A stretch of 33,218 bases of DNA from an uncultured Alphaproteobacteria bacterium (GCA_937892955.1 CALBKH010000118.1:1-33218), one strand, 5' to 3'; positions 8,146 to 16,395 are shown, counted from the stretch's first letter. Made by a program: numbers and translations. Notes: generated from the sequence alone by a model not told the origin.

Positions 8146-8952
8146 ATGGCGGAGCATCATACAGACGTGGCCGATACCGACGACGATCCCCGGGAAGATC
8201 GCCACTTCGTCACGGCGTTGGCGCGGGGATTGGACGTCCTCTCGGCCTATCGGCCGGGTGAGACTTGGCTCGCCAACCACGAAATCGCCGAGCGTTGCCG
8301 CCTGCCGCGATCCACGGTGACGCGGCTGACCTACACGCTGACCAAACTGGGCTATCTCCATTTCGGCGAGGAGGTCGGCAAGTATCGACTCGGTAGCCGT
8401 CTGATGGCGCTGGGCACGGTGGCGCTCGGCGGGCTCAGCGTGCGTCAGATCGCGCGGCCGGCGATGCGCGATCTCGCCAACATGTCGAATGCCTCGGTCG
8501 GGCTCGGCGTGCGCGACAATCTCTCGATGCGCTACGTCGAGATCGCCCGGGGTCCGGCGGCGATCGCGCTCAACATCGACGTCGGCTCCCGCCTCTCGAT
8601 GACCCGCAGCTCGATGGGCCGAGCCTTCATCGCCGCTCTGACGCCGGCGGAGCGCGATCAGCTCTTCCACGATTTGAAGATGCTCGATCCGCTCGCTTGG
8701 CCGAAGATGGAGAGCATGCTGAAGCGGGCGCTCGAGGAGTACGAGCAACTGGGCTGCAGCTGTTCCTTCGGCGATTGGCAGGAAAACGTCAGCGCCATCG
8801 CCCTCGGCTTCCGCCCCGGCGGCGGTCTGCCGCCGATGGTGATCAATTGCGGTGCGCCGACCGTGATCGCCTCGCCCGACTTTCTTCTGAAAACGGTCCG
8901 CCCGCGCCTCCGCGAAGTCGTCGCCGGCCTCGACGGGGTGATGGGGACGTGA
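8146..8952 (+). CDS. IclR-family transcriptional regulator
   Basis: 268 residues. The N-terminal winged helix-turn-helix spans about residues 25-85 (FVTALARGLDVLSAY, then NHEIAERCRLPRSTVTRLTYTL). It is followed by the IclR effector domain (SRLMALGTVALGGLSVRQIARPAM, and near the C-terminus VSAIALGFRPGGGLPPMVINCGAP). Close relatives in the family include the PcaR/PobR-type controllers of aromatic and dicarboxylate catabolism. I start at the ATG at 8146, which has GAGAGG upstream; the same frame is open back to 7672 but that part has no IclR resemblance. It is divergent from the pim operon and 20 bp upstream of the CoA-transferase, which it probably controls together with the pim genes. The effector is unknown; a dicarboxylic acid or its CoA ester is a reasonable guess. 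Confidence 0.88.
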   Translation: MAEHHTDVADTDDDPREDRHFVTALARGLDVLSAYRPGETWLANHEIAERCRLPRSTVTRLTYTLTKLGYLHFGEEVGKYRLGSRLMALGTVALGGLSVRQIARPAMRDLANMSNASVGLGVRDNLSMRYVEIARGPAAIALNIDVGSRLSMTRSSMGRAFIAALTPAERDQLFHDLKMLDPLAWPKMESMLKRALEEYEQLGCSCSFGDWQENVSAIALGFRPGGGLPPMVINCGAPTVIASPDFLLKTVRPRLREVVAGLDGVMGT

Positions 8953-8972
8953 CCAGAATCACGGAGCTTCCG

Positions 8973-10130
8973 ATGACGACTCTCGCCGATTTCGACCTGC
9001 CGCTTTCCGGTGTCCGCGTACTGGATCTGTCGCGTATCCTCGCAGGCCCCTGGTGTGCCCAGGTCCTCGGTGATTTCGGGGCCGACGTCATCAAGGTCGA
9101 GCATCCCCTCCGTGGGGACGATACGCGCGACTGGGGGCTCAGGACCGGGGCGACGACCACCTCTTATTTCGACGGGGTCAATCGCAACAAGCGCTCGATC
9201 GGCATCGATCTGGCCACCGCCGAGGGCCTCGCGCAGGTGCGCGCGCTGGCACGGGAGGCGGACGTCGTGGTGCAGAACTTCAAGACCGGGGGCGCAGAGA
9301 AGCTCGGGCTGGGCTGGGAGGATCTCTCCCAGGAGAACCCCCGTCTCGTCTACTGCTCGATCGCCGGCTACGGCCCCGGCCCGGAGGCGGAGCGCCCCGG
9401 CTACGATCTGCTGGTCCAAGGCGAGGCCGGGCTGATGGCCCTCAACGGCGAGGCCGGCCGTCCGCCTCTGAAGTTCGGCGTCGCGGCGGTCGATCTCTTC
9501 ACCGGTCAATATGCGGCGCAGGCGGTGCTCGCCGCGCTCTTCCGCCGCGAGCGGACCGGCCGGGGCGGCCGCGTCGATCTGGCGCTCTTCGACTGCGGCG
9601 TGGCGCTGACCTCCTACTACGGGTTGGAGGCCCTGGTGCAGGGCGAGGATCCGCCGCGTTACGGCAACGCCCATCCCTCGATCGTCCCTTATGGGGTCTT
9701 CGAAGCCGCGGACGGTCCGCTCGTGATCACCGTGGGCAACAATGCCCAATACGACCGCTTCTGCAAGATCGTCCTCGCGCGTCCCGATCTGGCGACGGAT
9801 CCGCGCTTCGCCACCAACCTCGAGCGCGCCCGCAACCGCGCCGCCCTGCTGCCGGAACTCGAGGGCGAACTACGCCGGCACACGCGGGCCGATCTCCTGC
9901 GCGCGCTCGGCGAGGCCGGCATCCCGGCCGGCGAGGTGCTCGGTCTTCATCAGGCGCTGACGTCCGAGCGCGCCGGCGTCGCCGGCTCGGTCGAGCGTCG
10001 CGGCGAGGCGGGCGCGGCGTCGCGCTGGTTGTTGGCGCCGCCCTACCGTGTCGACGGGAGCCGTGTTCCCATTCGCCTGTCACCTCCCGAATTGAACTCG
10101 GCACTCACTTCGGTGCAGTGGGGAAAATAA
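8973..10130 (+). CDS. CaiB/BaiF-family (class III) CoA-transferase, probably for a dicarboxylate
   Basis: 385 residues. Motifs seen: LSGVRVLDLSRILAGPWCAQVLGDFGADVIKVE at the N-terminus, NRNKRSIGIDL, and GYDLLVQGEAGLM, whose Asp is the family's acyl-CoA carrier nucleophile. Members of this branch include succinyl-CoA:glutarate CoA-transferases, which often sit near gcdH. With a complete pim/gcdH operon next door and no PimA-type ligase in the window, I infer that it activates pimelate and/or glutarate with CoA. The C-terminus is odd: after the proline-rich SPPEL segment, the usual family tail (about 20 residues of the HTDEVL...GY type) is replaced by NSALTSVQWGK and a stop, just where the IS remnant begins. 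It may therefore be slightly truncated by rearrangement. Confidence 0.85.
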   Translation: MTTLADFDLPLSGVRVLDLSRILAGPWCAQVLGDFGADVIKVEHPLRGDDTRDWGLRTGATTTSYFDGVNRNKRSIGIDLATAEGLAQVRALAREADVVVQNFKTGGAEKLGLGWEDLSQENPRLVYCSIAGYGPGPEAERPGYDLLVQGEAGLMALNGEAGRPPLKFGVAAVDLFTGQYAAQAVLAALFRRERTGRGGRVDLALFDCGVALTSYYGLEALVQGEDPPRYGNAHPSIVPYGVFEAADGPLVITVGNNAQYDRFCKIVLARPDLATDPRFATNLERARNRAALLPELEGELRRHTRADLLRALGEAGIPAGEVLGLHQALTSERAGVAGSVERRGEAGAASRWLLAPPYRVDGSRVPIRLSPPELNSALTSVQWGK

Positions 10131-10200
10131 AATCGAATTGGTCCAATCCGTGAAAACCGGAGCGGTCGGAGTCGAATCGCGCCGGCTCCGTCCGTGGCTC

Positions 10201-10468
10201 GGCGCTCTGGTTCGGGCGGGGATGGCCACCTGCTCCTGTTCGTCCCACCAGCGTAGTTCGGCCTCGGCCGGCGGGATGTCGCCGATCGGCTCGAGGAGCC
10301 GGCGGTTGTTGAACCAGTCGACCCATTCGAGAGTCGTGATCGCCCTCGTGCTCGAAGGTCATCCTGACGCGCGGCCACGCACTTCCGGGGCGAACTTGTT
10401 CGCCGTCTTGCTCGTCATGGCTCCATCCTCTCGAGAGTTGGAGCCTCCGGCAAACCCGGCGCGGTTCA
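10201..10468 (-). mobile_element. IS3-family insertion sequence remnant
   Basis: The minus strand shows an IS3-type left end: a terminal inverted-repeat-like segment beginning TGAACCGCGCCGGGTTTGCC at 10468, a GGATGGAG ribosome site, and an OrfA start at 10418. The sequence then jumps to the C-terminal part of an OrfB transposase. A clear right inverted repeat is not visible, and the remnant fades into the 3' end of the CoA-transferase. The left terminus is only 4 bp beyond the stop of the ThnY-like gene. The right boundary given is approximate. Confidence 0.75.
10215..10418 (-). pseudogene. IS3-family transposase remnant, OrfA start joined to OrfB end
   Basis: From the ATG at 10418 the reading is MTSKTANKFAPEVRGRA, the standard start of OrfA in a large IS3 subgroup. 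A frameshift follows, then RMTFEHEGDHDSR, which continues the OrfA pattern. At about 10340 the sequence passes directly, in a third frame, into TLEWVDWFNNRRLLEPIGDI and PPAEAELRW, the C-terminal end of the DDE transposase OrfB. More than 1 kb of the normal element (the rest of OrfA and the OrfB catalytic core) has been lost. The remnant cannot encode an active transposase. Confidence 0.8.
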
Positions 10469-10472
10469 ACAG

Positions 10473-11446
10473 TCAGAATGCCGAATAGACGAAAGGCTCG
10501 GCATGAAGACGATTTGGCGCGACGCCTTTTAGGCGCAACAGCCGACAGCTCACCTCTATGGCGTGCGGCGAGCCGAACGCATAGACGCGGTAAGCGCTCA
10601 AATCTTGAAAGTCCGCTGTAAGAACATCGGTGAGAAGGCCGAGACGGTCGGTGCGATTCAACGCTCCTCCTCCGACCACCGTATGACTGTAACGCAAATT
10701 CACCAAATCTTTGGTTGCCTGCTGCAGTTCTTGCCGGCCATAAATGTATTCAGCTGAGGAAAATCCGGCATAGATGTATATCGGATTCGGCATCCGGGCC
10801 TCGGAAATGGTCCGTAGCAAGGCTATGAGCGGCCCCAGTCCCGTATTGTTGGAAATACACAGGATCGGTGCAGGGCAGTTGCGACGAAGAAAAGCGGCAC
10901 CCAACGGCCCTCGTAACTTCAAATTATTTCCAACCTTCAAGGTGTCCCTGATGTAGCGGGAGGCCTGGCCATGATAGTGAAGCTGGATGTCGAAACGCAA
11001 GGTGTCATCGGTCGGCATACTTGCCGCAGAGTACATTCTTACGATGTTGGATGGAAAAGTTACCTCAAAATACTGCCCGGCTGCGAATTTGACGGGCTTT
11101 CAGGACTCAGTGTCAGCCGTCTTATATGTTCCACCGGGGCGTCGACCGAGACGACACGGCCACGCGCCATCTGCGCCGGCAGCACCAATATGTCGGCCGG
11201 GTCAAGAATTTCGATCAAACAATCGGCGTTGGGCACAGTTTGACAGGCCAGGACAGACGCCATTTCACTGAAATGATATCCTACAGAAAGAAAATCCGGC
11301 ACAGCCAACGAACATCTGCAGAGACCGCAGCGGCCGTCTTTGCAGCTATGTGAAATCGGTGCATTTTGGCGGATCAGCGCCGCGAGGATCGTCTCATCCG
11401 GCTGGATGTCGAGGACCTTTCGGCTCGGGATCAGCGTGAGCTCCAT
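10473..11446 (-). pseudogene. thnY: ThnY-like ferredoxin-reductase homologue, frameshifted
   Basis: Homologous to NahAa/NagAa/ThnY oxygenase reductases. The first part (11446 to about 11098) has a plant-type [2Fe-2S] domain, CKDGRCGLCRC...LACQ (Cys35, 40, 43, 68), then reads off frame at IRRLTLSPES. Restoring one base in the A-run at 11098-11100 (AAA to AAAA) gives EKPVKFAAGQYFEVTF and RMYSAASMP, the FAD motif, and an intact 324-residue protein. The NAD half is degenerate: the nucleotide motif normally GGGTGLAP reads SNNTGLGP (about 10835-10860), and the terminal CGxP motif reads FGSP (about 10570). That fits the known ThnY of the tetralin pathway, a reductase-like protein that works with LysR-type ThnR as a co-activator, better than a working reductase. 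It follows the LysR gene immediately (TGA then GTG/ATG), so the two are co-translated. The frameshift could be real decay or a sequencing error. Confidence 0.75.
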
Positions 11447-11452
11447 GATCAC

Positions 11453-12376
11453 TCAGCTCGCCGGTTTGAGAAAAAGCTTGTAAATCAAATTGCGCAACCA
11501 GAAATTGCCGGGATCGCGATGCATGCGCCGATGCCAGCAAACGTCGACGTAAACCGTCGGCAACGTACCTGGAAATGGTAGGCTGATCAGGCCATACGGC
11601 GCTTCGAGGATGAGAGCGGCATCCTCAGGCAGAGTTGCGACCATATCCGTGGCCTGCAACGTTGGGCCGAGACTCAGGAAGTGCGGTACAGTAAGGCGAA
11701 TGTTTCGGGATATGCCTTTGCGTTCCATCAACGCATCCATGTCGCCATGCCCCGTTCCTTGGGCAATAATCACGACATGTTCCTGTGCGAGATAATCGGA
11801 TAACGTCCAAGCTGACTTTTTTGCCAGCGGGTGATTCTTCCGTACGCAGATGACGTGCTTTTCCTGCAATAGACGTCGAGAAAGGAAATTGCCTTTGAGC
11901 CGAGGCAATACGTCGATCGCAAGGTCGATCGTGCCCATTTCCATTTCTTCTCGCAAGTCCGAATTTCCCGGCCGAAGGGTCGTGAATCGTATCTTCGGCG
12001 CAATTTCCGCTGTCTTGGCCAAGATGCGTGGCAGCAGGTAGGCCTCCCCGATATCCGTCAAACCAAGCCGAAACAGTCGACGATCCGTCGCGGGGTTGAA
12101 GTCCGTCGGCTGGGTGAATGTCGCGTCGATCATCGCGAGCGCATAACCGATCGGTTCGGCGATTTGAGTGGCGAACGCCGTCGGCTCCATGCCTCCAGAT
12201 GAACGAATAAAGAGATCGTCACCTGTCAGTTCGCGAAGTCTCTTGAGTGCATTACTGACGCCGGGTTGCGTCAGGCCCAAAGCTTCGGCGGCTGCCGAAA
12301 CTTTTCGATCAACCATCATACGATGGAATATCCGAAGCAAATTTAGATCGAACTTCAAAATATCGATCATTTTCAT
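11453..12376 (-). CDS. thnR: LysR-family activator, NahR/ThnR-like
   Basis: 307 residues. The N-terminal winged HTH (LNLLRIFHRMMVDRKVSAAAEALGLTQPGVSNALKRLR) is followed by a co-inducer domain with long stretches recalling NahR/NagR (GMEPT, LTDIGEAYLLPRI, GTIDLAIDVLPRL, IAQGTGHGDMDALM, LTVPHF). NahR-type proteins activate aromatic catabolic operons in response to pathway intermediates. Its stop is directly followed by the ThnY-like reductase, the arrangement of translationally linked thnR-thnY. It probably activates the divergent operons around 19703-20084, and LysR-type T-N11-A symmetry is present there. Base composition is clearly more AT-rich than the pim block, suggesting separate acquisition. 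The start is at 12376 (MKMIDILKFDLNLL); the Met at 12370 is also possible. Confidence 0.85.
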   Translation of the reverse strand: MKMIDILKFDLNLLRIFHRMMVDRKVSAAAEALGLTQPGVSNALKRLRELTGDDLFIRSSGGMEPTAFATQIAEPIGYALAMIDATFTQPTDFNPATDRRLFRLGLTDIGEAYLLPRILAKTAEIAPKIRFTTLRPGNSDLREEMEMGTIDLAIDVLPRLKGNFLSRRLLQEKHVICVRKNHPLAKKSAWTLSDYLAQEHVVIIAQGTGHGDMDALMERKGISRNIRLTVPHFLSLGPTLQATDMVATLPEDAALILEAPYGLISLPFPGTLPTVYVDVCWHRRMHRDPGNFWLRNLIYKLFLKPAS

Positions 12377-12843
12377 GCTACCGAGCTGGCACGAACAAGA
12401 GTCTCAGGAAGAAAAAAATTTCGATTCCTATTTCCAGCCCAGGCTTCCATTCCGGTTTTGATGGGAGGGATGCGATGAGCGATCGTCGCCGTGGATTCGG
12501 GCATGCCGCCCGCAGCACACGGGAGGGGGCGAAGCGTGAAGAAAGCACAGAACCATCTCCCGTGCCGAGAGGCGCCGAGACACCGGGAGCGCAGGCGAGA
12601 GTGATGCTCCCGGCCGGAGGTTCTTCCATTTCGTTCATCGATCCGCATCACCGATTTCCCCCGCTCCGACTTTCGACCCTCGTCGAGAAGGTCGCCCGCC
12701 CGAATCCGGCCAACGCTACCCATATGAATAAAGAATACATTGAAAACGTGCATCCGACGTAAAATCCGAAGTGAGCGCAATACATTCGAGCCTCGCCGTC
12801 GGGATGGCAAGAGGGCGCCGAAATAACCGCCCGCTCGGCCTTC
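12377..12843. other. Intergenic stretch, no recognisable gene
   Basis: 467 bp between the ALDH stop (12844) and the LysR start (12376), both on the minus strand. The 90 bp next to the LysR start is AT-rich, with a long A/T run at about 12410-12425 (the likely LysR promoter). The rest is GC-rich, has no family resemblance in any frame, and contains only a weak dyad around 12558-12590. It may be the scar of a rearrangement that separated thnRY from the rest of the cluster. Confidence 0.45.
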
Positions 12844-14271
12844 TTACTTCACGATCGTCTGAATGGCGGTGTATTCCAACAGCGCCTCGTCGCCGTTTTC
12901 GATGCCGATTCCGGATTGCTTGCGCCCACCGAAGGGAACGGACGGAGACAGGAACTGGGCCTTGTTGATCCAAACGGTCCCGCTCTCGATCCGTTCGGCG
13001 ACCTTGGCCGCCACGTCGGTATCCTTGCTCCAGACCGATGCGGCAAGCCCGAATTCGCTGCTGTTCGCGCGCCGAATCGCGTCGTCGATATCGCGATATC
13101 GCAGCAGGGGAACGACCGGGCCGAAGGGCTCCTCGGTCACGACGCGGGCATCGTCGGGCGGATCGTCGACGATCGTTGGCGCGATGAAATATCCCGGCCC
13201 ATCGAAATCGCCGGGCTCGGAAAGGAATTCGAGGTTGGCGCTCCGTGATTCCTCGATCAGTTCGCGGACACGCTGATACTGGAGCCGGTTCTGCACAGGA
13301 CCGAGGCTCGTGCCCGGCTCCTCGCCGTTCGCCGGACGATGCGCTCGGGCAAGATCGGCCATGGCCGCCGCAAAGCGATCGTAGATGGCGTCATGGACGT
13401 AGATCCGCTTCGCAGCGACGCAGACCTGACCGCTGTTGCGGAATGCGGCCCAGAAAATCTTCTCCGCGACTTCGTCGACGTCGACGTCGGGCAATATGAT
13501 TGCCGGATCGTTTCCACCGAGTTCGAGCGTGAGACGCTTGAGGTTGCCGGCGGCGCTACGCATCACCGCCCGGCCCGTGGCCGTCGAACCGGTGAAGGCG
13601 ATCTTGTCGATTCCGGCGTGCTGCGAGATCAGGGGCCCCAGTTCATCGCCGCCAGAAACGAAATTGACCAGACCCGGCGGAAGAATGTCGAGCAATGCCT
13701 CGCCCAACTTGAGGGTCGACAGCGGTGTGAAGGGTGAAGGCTTCAGCACGACCGCATTGCCCGCCAGAAGTGCGGGTGCCAATTTCCATACTGCGAGGGT
13801 GATCGGAAAATTCCAAGGCGTGATCGCGCCGACGACCCCGATCGGCACGCGCCGAACCTCGATCTCGTGTCGATTGCCCTCGGTATATCGTTCAATCGGC
13901 AGTTCACGCGTGGCATAGTGCTTGAACCAGAGCGCGGCGCGTTGAATTTCGGCCTTTGCTTCCGCGAGAGGTTTGCCCTGTTCGCGGGTGAGCAGCAGGC
14001 TCAACGGCTCGGCAATCGATTCCATTCTGTCCGCGATCGCGTTCAACAGCGCGCTTCGGGTCGCGTGAGAGGAATGGCGCCAGCTGAGGAAGGCGTTGCG
14101 GGCGGCGCCGACGGCCGCGTCCAGTTGCTGCGGAGAGCAGTCCGGCGCCTGGCCAACTGAGGTTTCCGTCGCCGGGTTGACGACGTCGAAGGTCTTGTCG
14201 GCACTCGTCGTTCGCCCATCGATCACCATCTGGAAGTCGCGAAAGAAGTCGACCTCGTTGCTCTTCGCCAT
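12844..14271 (-). CDS. thnG: NAD(P)-dependent aldehyde dehydrogenase, predicted dicarboxylic (pimelic) semialdehyde dehydrogenase
   Basis: 475 residues, normal for a non-acylating ALDH. Visible: GVVGAITPWNFPITLAVWKLAPALLAGNAVVLKPS (NAD fold), LTLELGGNDPAI (Glu250), the catalytic NSGQVCVAAKR (Cys284) and EEPFGPVVPLLRY. The family oxidises free aldehydes to acids. It follows the dioxygenase beta subunit, separated by a hairpin (14334-14360). The upstream hydratase and aldolase are of a type acting on dicarboxylic substrates, so the predicted substrate is a dicarboxylic semialdehyde and the product a diacid such as pimelate, as for ThnG of the tetralin pathway. The window shows no acylating acetaldehyde dehydrogenase, the enzyme expected in biphenyl-type lower pathways. 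The ALDH family is certain; the substrate is inferred. Confidence 0.82.
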   Translation of the reverse strand: MAKSNEVDFFRDFQMVIDGRTTSADKTFDVVNPATETSVGQAPDCSPQQLDAAVGAARNAFLSWRHSSHATRSALLNAIADRMESIAEPLSLLLTREQGKPLAEAKAEIQRAALWFKHYATRELPIERYTEGNRHEIEVRRVPIGVVGAITPWNFPITLAVWKLAPALLAGNAVVLKPSPFTPLSTLKLGEALLDILPPGLVNFVSGGDELGPLISQHAGIDKIAFTGSTATGRAVMRSAAGNLKRLTLELGGNDPAIILPDVDVDEVAEKIFWAAFRNSGQVCVAAKRIYVHDAIYDRFAAAMADLARAHRPANGEEPGTSLGPVQNRLQYQRVRELIEESRSANLEFLSEPGDFDGPGYFIAPTIVDDPPDDARVVTEEPFGPVVPLLRYRDIDDAIRRANSSEFGLAASVWSKDTDVAAKVAERIESGTVWINKAQFLSPSVPFGGRKQSGIGIENGDEALLEYTAIQTIVK

Positions 14272-14333
14272 GGAGTCCTCGTGTCCATAGAGTCGTGCGG
14301 CATGCCGAACCGACTACCGATCGATCAAGACCT

Positions 14334-14360
14334 ACGCCGGCGACTACTCGTCGCCGGCGT
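14334..14360 (-). terminator. Perfect 11-bp stem-loop between dioxygenase beta and ALDH
   Basis: ACGCCGGCGAC (14334-14344) pairs perfectly with GTCGCCGGCGT (14350-14360) around a 5-base loop. It lies 48 bp after the beta-subunit stop on the minus strand. There is no U-run after it, so it may be a partial terminator or an mRNA-stabilising or processing hairpin that lowers ALDH expression relative to the dioxygenase. Confidence 0.5.
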
Positions 14361-14408
14361 CGATATGGTGTGGGACACCGCGGGGCGCCGGGCCACCAGG
14401 CGATACGA

Positions 14409-14954
14409 TCAGAGGAACGCGTTGAGGTTCTTGCTCAGCAGCGTGTTCTGATTGAGGTGGATAGTCCGCTGGACCAGCTTCAGACCGTCCGGCGTGCGAC
14501 GCCAGAGGTCCTTGCGCTTGCCGACCTGGATATCCTCGTCGCTTTCATTGCGCCCACGGCAGAGCAGGAACGCGGAGTAGACGCGATATTCGCTCTCCGT
14601 TTCCGTCAGCTCCACCTCGACATTGCCGATGAGGTGCGTGAAGCGGGTGGCAGGGTCCTCGGACCAGGCCGTTCCCGTCTTCAGCCGGTCGAGACGCTTG
14701 AGCATGTCTTCGCGGTTGTCGTTGAAATAAGCTGCCCGCTTGAGATCCGCGATGATATTGCTCTTGTCCGCGCGGTATCGTGTCTCCATGTTCGGCATGA
14801 AATAGTGGAGATCCGGGGCAAGCATTTCGACCCACTCGTCGTAGCGCTCGGCATCCAGGAGCCTGGCTTCGCGGTAGAGCACTTGCTGGATCTCGACGAC
14901 CAGATCGACCGCGGGAGCCGACAACGGCGCGATTTTTTGAGCCAGTTGGTTCAT
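14409..14954 (-). CDS. thnA2: Aromatic ring-hydroxylating dioxygenase, beta (small) subunit
   Basis: 181 residues, the usual length for beta subunits of alpha3beta3 dioxygenases. Family features are VDLVVEIQQVLYREARLLDAERYDEWVEMLAPDLHYFMP near the N-terminus, ATRFTHLIGNVEVE, YSAFLLCRGR and KDLWRRTPDGLKLVQRTIHL. The subunit is structural and helps to shape the active site. It starts 23 bp after the alpha subunit stop with a GGAGGA ribosome site, so the pair is co-translated. Confidence 0.9.
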   Translation of the reverse strand: MNQLAQKIAPLSAPAVDLVVEIQQVLYREARLLDAERYDEWVEMLAPDLHYFMPNMETRYRADKSNIIADLKRAAYFNDNREDMLKRLDRLKTGTAWSEDPATRFTHLIGNVEVELTETESEYRVYSAFLLCRGRNESDEDIQVGKRKDLWRRTPDGLKLVQRTIHLNQNTLLSKNLNAFL

Positions 14955-14977
14955 GTCATCCTCCTATACGCGATCGA

Positions 14978-16351
14978 TCAAAGGCTCCGGAGCCCGTTGT
15001 GCAGGTCGCGGGTTTCGCGGCCCTTGAGACGATTGCCCTGACGGTCGGGAACGTCGTTCCAGCTTTCCGCGGTCATCAGGTCGAGCCAACGGCGGTGGAA
15101 GGCGCGCTGATTGGAATCTCCGAACTGTCCCCTGTAGATGATGCCGGGCAGTTCGGGGTGGTCGTCCTTGCGGCTGATGCCACAACGGTAGTGCAGCCGC
15201 CCCTGGCGGGTCACAAACCCCTTGTTGGTCGAGCAGCTGTTTTCCCAGTTCTCGCCGTCGTCCATCTCGAAGGTGCCGCTCGGACCGAAGGTCTGCATCA
15301 CGCCCTTGGTGAGCTCGTCTTTGATTTCGTCGGGCATATTACGGTTGACGATGGTCCAGGTCCGCACTTCCGTCTTGTCGGGCCCCTTGGGCAACCAGGT
15401 GCGGAACGTCGAGATCCCGGGCAGGTAGGAAACATTCGGGAACACGGTTGCCGATGCGATCGAGCCGAAGATCGTGGAACGGAGCTTGCCCAGTCGCGCC
15501 TCGATCCGGGGCTTCAGTACCTGCATGAAGTATTCGGTCACTTTCGGGCGACCGAGCAGCATGATGTCACCGAAGCCATCCATGCCGAATTCATGACCAT
15601 GGCCGTTGGCGCTCGCATGGAAGGTGTTGTGCAGATCCAACTCGGGAAACGCCATGCCACCCGTCATGGCCTTGGCACCAGAATCGTGGGACCAAGCGGC
15701 GTGATAGGCGTCGCCGATGAAGTTTTCCGCTGCCATCTTCCAGTTCATCGGAATGACGAACTTCATCGTCCCGCCGATGAGTTCCGAACCGCCATCATCG
15801 CTGTCCAGCATGCAGTCGAGATACCAGCGGTAATCGCCGAGATAATCCTCGAGGCTGGGAGCCGTCGGATCGAAAGTGGCGAAAATCAGCCCCTTGAAGG
15901 TCGCGACCTTCGCAACCGACTTCATGCCCCATTCGCTCTTGTCGATATCGCCCGGGTCGTAACAGCGCTCCTCGTTCATGCCCATGAGCTTGCCGGCCGT
16001 ATCGAAGGCCCATCCATGGTAGTTGCAGACGAACCGCCGAGCATTCCCGCCATCCGCATGGCACACCTTGTTGCCACGGTGAGGGCAGGAATTGAGGAAC
16101 ACGTTGACCGACATGTCCTTCTGCCGGGCGACGATCACACCGTCCTCGCCCATATAGGTCGTGACGAAGTCGCCGGGCTTGGGAACCTGGGATTCATGGG
16201 CGACGAACAACCAGACCCGGGCGAAGATCTGACGCATCTCGGCTTCATAGATCGCCGGATCGAAAAAGACATCGCGGGAAACCCACCCCTCTTCCAAGTT
16301 CATGAGGGAGTTGTAGTCTCGTGGGGGACCAATTCGCTCCATTTTCATCAT
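14978..16351 (-). CDS. thnA1: Aromatic ring-hydroxylating dioxygenase, alpha (catalytic) subunit
   Basis: 457 residues. The Rieske [2Fe-2S] site is CPHRGNKVCH...CNYHGW (Cys89, His91, Cys109, His112). The mononuclear iron site is ENFIGDAYHAAWSH, with Asp214 bridging to the next subunit and His217 and His222 binding iron, closely recalling the naphthalene dioxygenase segment. The enzyme adds O2 across an aromatic ring to give a cis-dihydrodiol, using electrons from ferredoxin A3 and reductase A4 encoded at 21207-22564. The start at 16351 has an AAGGAG site; a second ATG at 16348 is possible. The substrate cannot be read directly. The cluster as a whole suggests a benzo-fused alicyclic such as tetralin, with other PAH-like or alkylbenzene substrates as alternatives. 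Confidence 0.9.
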   Translation of the reverse strand: MMKMERIGPPRDYNSLMNLEEGWVSRDVFFDPAIYEAEMRQIFARVWLFVAHESQVPKPGDFVTTYMGEDGVIVARQKDMSVNVFLNSCPHRGNKVCHADGGNARRFVCNYHGWAFDTAGKLMGMNEERCYDPGDIDKSEWGMKSVAKVATFKGLIFATFDPTAPSLEDYLGDYRWYLDCMLDSDDGGSELIGGTMKFVIPMNWKMAAENFIGDAYHAAWSHDSGAKAMTGGMAFPELDLHNTFHASANGHGHEFGMDGFGDIMLLGRPKVTEYFMQVLKPRIEARLGKLRSTIFGSIASATVFPNVSYLPGISTFRTWLPKGPDKTEVRTWTIVNRNMPDEIKDELTKGVMQTFGPSGTFEMDDGENWENSCSTNKGFVTRQGRLHYRCGISRKDDHPELPGIIYRGQFGDSNQRAFHRRWLDLMTAESWNDVPDRQGNRLKGRETRDLHNGLRSL

Positions 16352-16395
16352 TATACTCCTTTTCGTTTCCTCACCAGTGACATCCCGGATGCTGT

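Noticed and set aside
10138..10488. 116-codon plus-strand frame
   Set aside because: It is the antisense of the IS3 transposase remnant.
10473..12376. Reading the LysR plus reductase as a leftover of a naphthalene (nag/nah) operon
   Set aside because: Considered because of the NahR/NahAa similarity. The degenerate NAD motifs, the direct linkage of LysR to reductase, and the neighbouring thn-type enzymes fit ThnR-ThnY better; phylogeny could overturn this.
12373..12810. 145-codon minus-strand frame and the 95-codon plus-strand frame at 12475-12762
   Set aside because: Low-complexity translations rich in Arg/Ser with no family resemblance and no ribosome site; they also cover the probable LysR promoter.
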